NCBI RefSeq assembly: GCF_019448255.1 | Contig: NZ_CP080410.1 | Coordinates: 1,798,001-1,862,000, forward strand | Direction: 5' to 3' | DNA length: 64,000 bases | DNA from: Qipengyuania flava | GTDB taxonomy: Bacteria > Pseudomonadota > Alphaproteobacteria > Sphingomonadales > Sphingomonadaceae | Shown here: positions 59,076-64,000 of the stretch, piece by piece | Numbering within the stretch: position 1 is the first letter of the stretch | How the letters are laid out: every line of letters starts with the position of its first letter | Notes under the pieces: generated by a model | Database searches by the model: none | Seen by the model: only the letters and a program-made list of their open reading frames with translations | Told to the model about the DNA's origin: nothing | Translations under genes and position numbers: made by a program

Positions 59076-60251
59076 ATGCATAGGGGATATCCCGTGCTTG
59101 GGCGACTTCGCTTAACCGGGCTCCTTGGCCCTGAGATTCCCGCGCATCTGCGCGAACCCTTCGTGCTGCTTACCGCGCGCCATATGCGCGGGCAGGCGCT
59201 CATCATGTTCACCGGCTTCCTGGCGAGCCTGCCGCTCGTCCTTCTGGCGACCAACACCAACGCTCCGCTCGTCGTATCCTTCGGCCTGCCGGGTGTGATC
59301 TTCATCCTGTGCATCACGGGAATTGTCGTCCTGCGCCACCGCTTCGACTTCGTGGACGGAACAAGGCAAGCGCAGCAGGCGATCGGCTCGATCTGGCGTC
59401 TGTGCCTCGCCACCGCCATCATGGGCAGCTTGTGGTGCGTGTGGAGCTGGGCCGCGGCGGCTCCGCAGGACAAGCTCTACTTCCCCGCGATCATGTCGCT
59501 CGGCGCGCTCACGCTGGGGTATTGCCTGACAGCGGTGCGCCGCGTGGCCGTGACAACACTGCTCATCACCATGCTTCCCATCGCGGTGGCGCTTGCCAGC
59601 ACCGGCGAGCCGATGAACCTGATCCTGGCCGGCTGCCAGATGATCGCCGTGGCGTTCCAGATTTTCCTGATCAACCGGCACCAGTCGCTGCTCTTGGAGA
59701 TGGTCGAGGCGCAGGCAGCGGCCGTGCAACAGGCACGGCGCGACCCGCTCACCGGTCTTGCGAACCGCCGCGCGCTGATGGAGCGCTTCACGGCGCTGGC
59801 GGAGCGCGGAGAGCATGTGCGCCTGATGGTGGTCGATATCGACCGCTTCAAGGCGATCAACGATCGTTTCGGACACGATATGGGCGACGAGGTGCTACGG
59901 GCCTTCGCCCAGATCCTGTCGATCCACGCACGCGGCGACATTTGCGCCGCGCGGCTTGGCGGAGAGGAATTCGCCCTGCTGGCGAGCTGCGAGGCGCTGG
60001 ATCCTGCCCTTGCGCTGCAGTTGCTGGGCGAAATCCGCGGGGCCTACATGCCGCATGGCGCGCAGATCACGGCCAGCATCGGGGTCGCCGATGCCTTCAT
60101 CCACGAAACCGAGGACTGGACCGCGCTCTACGGCAAGGCCGACCGCGCGCTCTACCGGGCCAAGAACGATGGCCGCAACCGGGTGGAGACCTTCGCCTTC
60201 GACCTGGAAGACGAACGGCCCGCAGCGCTGCCCCTGTCGCGCTCGGCCTGA
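59076..60251 (+). CDS. GGDEF diguanylate cyclase with N-terminal membrane domain
   Basis: 391 aa. About six membrane helices occupy residues 30-210 (MHYT- or MASE-like sensor). The GGDEF domain (about 228-390) has GLANRRALMERF and the active site GGEEF at 295-299, so c-di-GMP synthesis is likely. The I-site position reads RGDI, not RxxD: Arg is at -9 from GGEEF but the aspartate is shifted, suggesting weak product inhibition. TTG at 59073 precedes ATG 59076; a later GTG or ATG start is possible. Confidence 0.9.
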   Translation: MHRGYPVLGRLRLTGLLGPEIPAHLREPFVLLTARHMRGQALIMFTGFLASLPLVLLATNTNAPLVVSFGLPGVIFILCITGIVVLRHRFDFVDGTRQAQQAIGSIWRLCLATAIMGSLWCVWSWAAAAPQDKLYFPAIMSLGALTLGYCLTAVRRVAVTTLLITMLPIAVALASTGEPMNLILAGCQMIAVAFQIFLINRHQSLLLEMVEAQAAAVQQARRDPLTGLANRRALMERFTALAERGEHVRLMVVDIDRFKAINDRFGHDMGDEVLRAFAQILSIHARGDICAARLGGEEFALLASCEALDPALALQLLGEIRGAYMPHGAQITASIGVADAFIHETEDWTALYGKADRALYRAKNDGRNRVETFAFDLEDERPAALPLSRSA

Positions 60252-60255
60252 GGCT

Positions 60256-61239
60256 TCAGCCCTGCAGCACCGCCATGGTCATGAAGACCGCGTAACCGGC
60301 TAGCAGCACCGCACCGGCTGCACGGCCGACCTTGCCAACCGCATAGACAAGCACGAACACCCCGATCATCGCCGCGGTCATCACGCCGATATCGAACGGC
60401 AGGAGCGACTGCGGAATGCCGCCTGGCGCAAACATCATCGTGACCCCGCCAATGCCGAGGATGTTGTAGATGTTCGATCCCACCACATTGCCATAGGCGA
60501 CCTCCGGTTCGCCCTTGCGCGCAGCGACCAGCGAGGTGACCAGTTCGGGCATGGAGGTGCCGATGGCGACGATGGTGAGGCCGATCAGCGTCTCGCTCAC
60601 GCCGAACAGCCGCGCGAGGTCGATCGCGCCCGAAACCAACATCTGCCCGCCCACGATCAACAGGGCGAAACCCGCCAGCGTCAGCAGGATGGGCTTGCCC
60701 CAACCGTTGCGCGGCGGGTGCAGGCCCGCATCGCTCATCTCGAGCGCTTCGGACCGGTCGTAGGCCGCGTTGTGCTGGGCTTTGGGCGCGCGGTTGCGTT
60801 CCTCGAAGTAGCAATAGCCGAGGTAGACAAACAGCGCGAGGAGCATGGCCGCGCCGATCCAGATCGTGCCGAGTGCGGCCACGGCCAGACCTGCAAAGAG
60901 CAGCGCGGCGAGCGTCGCGACGCCGGTGTCGCGCAGCACGGCCCCGCGGCCCACGATGATCGGCGTGAACAGGGCCGCCGCGCCCAGCACCAGCAGCGTG
61001 TTGGCGATGTTCGATCCAACCACGTTGCCCCATGCGATCTCGGGCGAGCCGGCAAGCGCCGCCTCCACGCTCGTCACCAACTCGGGCGTCGAGGTGCCGA
61101 AGCCCACGATCACGAGGCCAATGACGAGCGGGGTCACTCCGGCGCGCTCGGCAAGGCCGACGGCACCGCGAACGAGCACTTCTCCTCCGGCCAGCAGGGC
61201 GACGAGCCCGGCGACCACGAGCAGCACAGTGAGGGTCAT
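60256..61239 (-). CDS. Ca2+/Na+ antiporter (CaCA family)
   Basis: 327 aa, about ten helices. Both alpha-repeats are canonical: GFGTSTPELVTS with GNVVGSNIANTLL, and AIGTSMPELVTS with GNVVGSNIYNILG. It probably extrudes Ca2+ using the sodium gradient. It overlaps nhaA by ATGA, forming a sodium/calcium homeostasis unit. Contrast with the divergent paralogue at 6499-7533. Confidence 0.93.
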   Translation of the reverse strand: MTLTVLLVVAGLVALLAGGEVLVRGAVGLAERAGVTPLVIGLVIVGFGTSTPELVTSVEAALAGSPEIAWGNVVGSNIANTLLVLGAAALFTPIIVGRGAVLRDTGVATLAALLFAGLAVAALGTIWIGAAMLLALFVYLGYCYFEERNRAPKAQHNAAYDRSEALEMSDAGLHPPRNGWGKPILLTLAGFALLIVGGQMLVSGAIDLARLFGVSETLIGLTIVAIGTSMPELVTSLVAARKGEPEVAYGNVVGSNIYNILGIGGVTMMFAPGGIPQSLLPFDIGVMTAAMIGVFVLVYAVGKVGRAAGAVLLAGYAVFMTMAVLQG

Positions 61240-62438
61240 GCAGTTTCCTTATTGGTTTCCGTCGGCGTGGCAGGGTCCGGTAGCGCCATCCGCAGCAGGA
61301 CGTAACCGGCAAGTGCCGCGATGGTTGAACCCGACAGTACGCCCAGCTTCACCGCATCCACCTGCGCCGGGTCGGCGAAGGCAAGGTTGCCGATGAACAG
61401 GCTCATGGTGAAGCCGATAGCAGCGAGCAGGCTGAGCGCATGGATCTGCCGCCAGTTGACGTCCTCAGGCAGCTTGGCGAGCCCGGTTTTCACCGCGACC
61501 CAGGCAAAGCCGAAGATGCCGACCTGCTTGCCGATCAGCAGGCCCAGCGCGATGCCGAGCGGCAGCGGGTCGAGAACGGCGGAGGGCGACAGGCCGATCA
61601 ACGTCACGCCGGCGTTGGCGAAGCCGAAGATCGGGATGACGAGGAATGCCACCCAAGGATGCAGCGCATGCTCCATGCGCTCGAGCGGACGCGAGGCACC
61701 GCGCGCAGTCAGCGGCACGCACATGGCCGCTGCGACACCGGCCAGCGTCGCGTGGACGCCTGACTTGAGGATGAAGGCCCACATCAGGATCGAGAGCAGG
61801 ACATAGGGGATCGACGATGCGATCCTGAGGCGACCGGTCAGGCCGAGCAGGACAAGCACGATCGCGCCCGCCCCCAGCATGCCGAGGTCGATGTTGCCGG
61901 TGTAAAAGACCGCGATGATGGCAATCGCGCCGATGTCGTCGATCACCGCAATGGCCAGCAGCAACGCCTTGAGCGCGACCGGCACGCGCGGGCCGAGCAG
62001 CATCAGGATGCCCAACGCAAAGGCAATGTCGGTAGCGGCCGGAATGGCCCAGCCCGCCGCGTTGGCGGGCTCGCCGGCGTTTATCGAGAGATAGACGATC
62101 GCCGGGATCGCCATACCGCCCACGGCCGCGACCAGCGGGAGGGAGGCCTTGTCCCAGCTCGACAACTGGCCTTCCAGCACCTCGCGCTTCACCTCAAGGC
62201 CGACGAGGAAGAAGAACACCGCCATCAGGCCATCGTTGATCCACAGCAGCAGCGGCTTGTCGATCACGAAACCGCCAATGCCCGCCACGACCGGCACGCC
62301 CAGGAGGGCGTTGTACTGGTCAAGCAGCGGGCTGTTGGCGACGATAAGGGCGAGAATGGCGGCTACAATCAGCGTGATGCCGCCGGCGCTTTCCTTCTGC
62401 AGGAAGTCGCGCAGCATGGGCGCAATGGCCTTGACCAT
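61236..62438 (-). CDS. nhaA: Na+/H+ antiporter NhaA
   Basis: 400 aa, twelve helices. The ion-binding pair Asp-Asp sits in AIAVIDDIGAIAI; the pH-linked lysine region is GLLIGKQVGIFGF. It exports Na+ (and Li+) in exchange for protons. Overlaps the CaCA gene and follows a long hairpin in its 5' leader. The start ATG 62438 is clear. Upstream is a small YdcH-like gene on the same strand. Confidence 0.96.
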   Translation of the reverse strand: MVKAIAPMLRDFLQKESAGGITLIVAAILALIVANSPLLDQYNALLGVPVVAGIGGFVIDKPLLLWINDGLMAVFFFLVGLEVKREVLEGQLSSWDKASLPLVAAVGGMAIPAIVYLSINAGEPANAAGWAIPAATDIAFALGILMLLGPRVPVALKALLLAIAVIDDIGAIAIIAVFYTGNIDLGMLGAGAIVLVLLGLTGRLRIASSIPYVLLSILMWAFILKSGVHATLAGVAAAMCVPLTARGASRPLERMEHALHPWVAFLVIPIFGFANAGVTLIGLSPSAVLDPLPLGIALGLLIGKQVGIFGFAWVAVKTGLAKLPEDVNWRQIHALSLLAAIGFTMSLFIGNLAFADPAQVDAVKLGVLSGSTIAALAGYVLLRMALPDPATPTETNKETA

Positions 62439-62463
62439 GATGGGCTCCGGAACGGTTCGAAAA

Positions 62464-62507
62464 GGGGGGCTGCGGAAGGCGGGGGTCGGGACAGGCCTTC
62501 CGCAGCC
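62464..62507 (-). terminator. Long hairpin with T-tract in the nhaA leader
   Basis: On the minus strand a 13-bp stem GGCTGCGGAAGGC (62495-62507 with 62468-62480) with a 14-base loop is followed by CCCCTTTT. It resembles an intrinsic terminator, located after the ydcH-like stop and 25-30 bp upstream of nhaA. It could terminate ydcH or act as an attenuator of nhaA. Confidence 0.6.
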
Positions 62508-62528
62508 GGGGGGAGGCGATAGGCAGCG

Positions 62529-62702
62529 TCAGGCGAGCGCAGGTGCGGGCGACAGCCGCGCGAGCGCACGCTTGGCGCGCTGCTTGAGGCGCGCAAGGCG
62601 GAAGAGTTCGCCCGCATCGGGGCGCCGCTTGCGCCGTTCGAGGCGCAAGCGCTCGTCGATCCGCTGGTGGATCTGGGTCAGTCGAAACATTCGGGCCGTC
62701 AT
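62529..62702 (-). CDS. Small YdcH/DUF465-like protein
   Basis: 57 aa: an N-terminal block MTARMFRLTQIHQRIDERL, then a basic helix RRKRRPDAGELFRLARLKQRAKRAL typical in order of YdcH-like (DUF465) small proteins. Probably a short amphipathic coiled coil. AAGGAGA is correctly spaced before the ATG at 62702, and an internal ATG lies four codons on. Small size explains why it is easily missed. It lies upstream of nhaA on the same strand, with a hairpin between. Confidence 0.78.
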   Translation of the reverse strand: MTARMFRLTQIHQRIDERLRLERRKRRPDAGELFRLARLKQRAKRALARLSPAPALA

Positions 62703-62733
62703 CCTAGGTCTCCTTGCGAGAGGCGTTTGGGTG

Positions 62734-62809
62734 ATCGGATAGCCGATGCGGCTGTCAGGCTGGCTTTGGGGAGGGGGAAAGGGCCCGCCAGCGCATCGGC
62801 TAATCCGAT
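62734..62809. repeat. 17-bp near-perfect inverted repeat in the ydcH-nhaA leader region
   Basis: Arms 62734-62750 and 62792-62809 pair over 17 bp with a single bulged A (62802); the loop is about 41 nt and includes a G/C-rich run. On the minus strand the structure would lie in the leader of the ydcH-nhaA-CaCA transcript, 32 bp before the ydcH-like start. Function inferred. Confidence 0.75.
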
Positions 62810-62905
62810 ACGGTCCGACATCACGCTTGCCAGTTCAGGCAGGCGCCAGAGGGGCCCGGTCCGCATTGACTAAATGCGACAGGATCGATCCGGTTTCAAG
62901 CAATA

Positions 62906-62921
62906 CCGAAAAAATTTTCGG
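62906..62921. repeat. AT-centred dyad symmetry
   Basis: CCGAAAA and TTTTCGG flank AA. It is almost a palindrome and is the most AT-rich point of the intergenic region, so a regulator-binding site is possible. Confidence 0.4.
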
Positions 62922-63009
62922 ATGCGGTCCCCGAGGGGGCGAGTCGCCGGACCACCGGCCGCCACAAAGCGTGTCACTTTGCAACAGTTTGGGCCCTGTG
63001 TTCGACTCC

Positions 63010-63033
63010 GGAAAATCAGCGTGCTAGATGGTT
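63010..63033 (+). promoter_or_regulatory. Candidate EcfG-type (general stress sigma) promoter
   Basis: GGAAA (63010-63014), 16 bases, then GTT (63031-63033), one mismatch from the alphaproteobacterial EcfG consensus GGAAC-N16/17-GTT. Transcription would begin about 63040, giving a ~145-nt leader for the small secreted-protein gene. The match is weak evidence alone. Confidence 0.42.
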
Positions 63034-63045
63034 AACGCTTCATGA

Positions 63046-63163
63046 TTGCGAAGCCTGGCGGGGAGAGACCAGGCCGCAACTCGGGCGCTCATGAACAGGG
63101 ATGGCTACGGGTAAGACCCGGCCTGCGGTCGCATCGACCCAAACGGTCCTGCCTGACAGGACC
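63046..63163 (+). other. Structured 5' leader of the small secreted-protein gene
   Basis: Three hairpins: TTGCG+GCCTGG / CCAGGC+CGCAA (63046-63079, loop CGGGGAGAGA), CGGG-TAAGA-CCCG (63108-63120) and GGTCCTG-CCTGA-CAGGACC (63145-63163). The first begins about where transcription should start. None has a T-tract, so they look like leader structure, not terminators. Confidence 0.55.
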
Positions 63164-63188
63164 CGATGTTCAGATGGAGAGAGACATC

Positions 63189-63491
63189 ATGAAAAAGCTG
63201 ATTTGTGCCGCGGTTGCGGCAGCCCTGGTGATTCCCGGTGCCGCGATGGCGAGCCACCCGCAAGGCAATGGTCCGGGTGGTCAGGTGAACCAGAACAATC
63301 CGGACGGATTCAAGAACCGCGGCCAGTGCCAGTCAGCGCTGAGCGCCGAAATCAATCGCCAGCGCAAGAATCCGGAAGAGCGCGTTCCCTTCCGCCAGGA
63401 CCAGAAGGCCTCGGACTTCCAGCGCGACATGCTCGATCGTTTCGAGTGCCGCTCCGAAGACGACGGTCCCTATCGCGTCTATCTGCGCTGA
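63189..63491 (+). CDS. Small secreted protein, unknown function
   Basis: 100 aa. Signal peptide about 1-22 (cleavage after AMA-S). Mature part is Asn/Gly/Gln-rich first (HPQGNGPGGQVNQNNPDG), then charged and helical. Two cysteines (about 47 and 86) could form a disulfide. GGAGAGAG precedes the ATG. No family recognised. It has its own terminator and a structured leader, suggesting separate regulation. Confidence 0.72.
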   Translation: MKKLICAAVAAALVIPGAAMASHPQGNGPGGQVNQNNPDGFKNRGQCQSALSAEINRQRKNPEERVPFRQDQKASDFQRDMLDRFECRSEDDGPYRVYLR

Positions 63492-63509
63492 GGATAGCCC
63501 GACCAGCAG

Positions 63510-63543
63510 AGGCCCGCGCGGAGCGATCCGCGCGGGCCTTTTT
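63510..63543 (+). terminator. Intrinsic terminator
   Basis: A 13-bp perfect stem (63510-63522 with 63527-63539), GCGA loop and TTTTT run follow the secreted-protein stop by 18 bp. Classical Rho-independent terminator. Confidence 0.92.
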
Positions 63544-63551
63544 CGTGGCCG

Positions 63552-64000
63552 TCAGAACAGCTTGCGGATGCGCAGGCGAACCGCCCTGCCCTCGGGATCG
63601 AGATAGGCAGGCAACAACGCCCGAGGCGTGCCTCCGCTGGCATCGCGCACCCTTCGCCGCGTGTTGAAGAGATTGTCGACCTCGAGGCTCACCCGCAGCC
63701 CCTCGGCCCAGCGATAGCGGGGCTCGGGCGGAAGGCGCTCGCCAAGGTCAACGAAGGCCTTGAGGTTGAACTTGGCGAGCGAAGGGTATCGCAGCGGTCC
63801 GCGCGTCCCGTCGCTTTGCACAGCATCGCGCACCGTGACTGCACTCTCCCACTGCGCCTCCAGCGTGCCGCCGATGCCGCCGCGCCGCCAGGTCGCGTCG
63901 CCAGAGAGGCGGTGGCGCGGATTGGCGCCCGCGCTGCCACCGAGATAGTCGATCACCGGCGATGTTCGGAACGCCTGCAAGCGGTCCGTCAGAGCTATGG
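63552..64000 (-). CDS. TonB-dependent receptor, C-terminal part (continues beyond window)
   Basis: The last ~149 residues of an outer-membrane beta-barrel. Alternating strand patterns, DNLFNTRRRV (typical TonB receptor block) and the final aromatic residue (IRKLF) recognised by the BAM machinery support this. The frame is open to base 64000; a TTG at 63980 is not the true start. Ligand cannot be told from this part. Confidence 0.82.
   Translation of the reverse strand, partial: IALTDRLQAFRTSPVIDYLGGSAGANPRHRLSGDATWRRGGIGGTLEAQWESAVTVRDAVQSDGTRGPLRYPSLAKFNLKAFVDLGERLPPEPRYRWAEGLRVSLEVDNLFNTRRRVRDASGGTPRALLPAYLDPEGRAVRLRIRKLF

Larger units (their letters stand above)
62703..63188. other. 486-bp structured intergenic region between divergent genes
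   Basis: No credible gene. It holds a near-perfect 17-bp inverted repeat (62734-62809), a dyad CCGAAAA-AA-TTTTCGG (62906-62921), a candidate extracytoplasmic sigma promoter (63010-63033) and three hairpins (63046-63163) in the leader of the secreted-protein gene. No tRNA, no riboswitch of a class I recognise. Confidence 0.7.

Noticed and set aside
63000-63009. GTTCGACTCC, a tRNA T-loop-like string
   Set aside because: Flanking bases do not form a T-stem or acceptor stem and no anticodon arm is present upstream.
62746-63027. 93-codon plus-strand frame in the intergenic region
   Set aside because: No ribosome-binding site, no domain, and it crosses strong inverted repeats and the candidate promoter.
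63046-63079. Glycine-riboswitch-like GGGGAGAGACC string in the leader hairpin
   Set aside because: The other conserved glycine-aptamer elements (GCCGAAGG-type and CTCTCAGG-type blocks) are missing, and the downstream gene is not related to glycine.

Overview
The window is a dense, GC-rich (about 64%) chromosomal segment of an aerobic alphaproteobacterium. Gene content and family resemblance point to Sphingomonadales, most likely an Erythrobacteraceae-type marine bacterium. Supporting signs are a GTTC-N7-GTTC alphaproteobacterial LexA box, the PurF type with Fe-S cysteines, a KorA/KorB 2-oxoacid:ferredoxin oxidoreductase, NhaA plus Ca2+/Na+ exchangers, a B3 metallo-beta-lactamase and a TonB-dependent receptor. 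The assignment is inference; no rRNA or tRNA gene was found. Coding density is very high and many junctions are 1-8 bp overlaps (ATGA/GTGA).

Layout. 1-3.3 kb: partial N-formylglutamate amidohydrolase, ispE, a small membrane protein and ETF-ubiquinone oxidoreductase, all on the minus strand. 3.4-9.3 kb (plus): degenerate uracil-DNA glycosylase-like protein, Slt lytic transglycosylase, MoaB, a divergent CaCA exchanger, a LexA-boxed radical SAM protein of the SplB-like group, and a YbjN-domain secreted protein. 9.3-18.8 kb (minus): DUF1330, GNAT, acyl-CoA synthetase, DnaE, glutathione peroxidase, small proteins and LolD/LolC(E). 18.9-21.6 kb (plus): purF, an SDR and a PilZ protein. 21.7-30 kb (minus): lipoprotein serine hydrolase, CFA-synthase-like methyltransferase, photolyase, YdjM-like protein, and korA-orf-korB. 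30.2-31.6 kb (plus): HSL-type esterase and rppH. 31.6-36.4 kb (minus): bdhA, small membrane protein, guaB, rsmB-like, TPR protein, membrane protein. 36.5-43.2 kb: zinc metallopeptidase, M56/BlaI pair with tandem operators, cyclophilin, a zincin-like lipoprotein, an M20 peptidase and a membrane protein. 43.2-45.8 kb (minus): sdhC-sdhD-sdhA without sdhB. 45.9-49.7 kb (plus): SDR, B3 beta-lactamase, prmA, DUF2459, DUF2061. 49.6-58.9 kb: class A-like serine hydrolase, FAD-linked oxidase, SDR, CinA-like, ligA, alpha/beta hydrolase, recN. 59-64 kb: diguanylate cyclase; a minus-strand run ydcH-like, nhaA, CaCA; a 486-bp highly structured divergent intergenic region; a small secreted protein with a structured leader; and a TonB-dependent receptor end.

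How it fits together. DNA replication and repair are well represented (dnaE, ligA, recN, photolyase, LexA-boxed SplB-like protein, and degenerate UDG and CinA relatives). Envelope functions include Lol, Slt, CFA-type lipid modification, M56/BlaI and two beta-lactamase-fold hydrolases. Na+/Ca2+ homeostasis is handled by nhaA with a CaCA exchanger. Core metabolism includes SDH, ETF-QO, KorAB, IMPDH, PurF and IspE. Several short, relatively AT-rich membrane-protein genes sit inside otherwise core operons. The most interesting unexplained signals are the intergenic and leader RNA structures around 62.4-63.2 kb, the BlaI-type tandem operators with an unusual M56 protein, the orf inside korAB, and the LexA box on the radical SAM gene. 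No complete, clearly undescribed multi-gene defence or secretion system was recognised.
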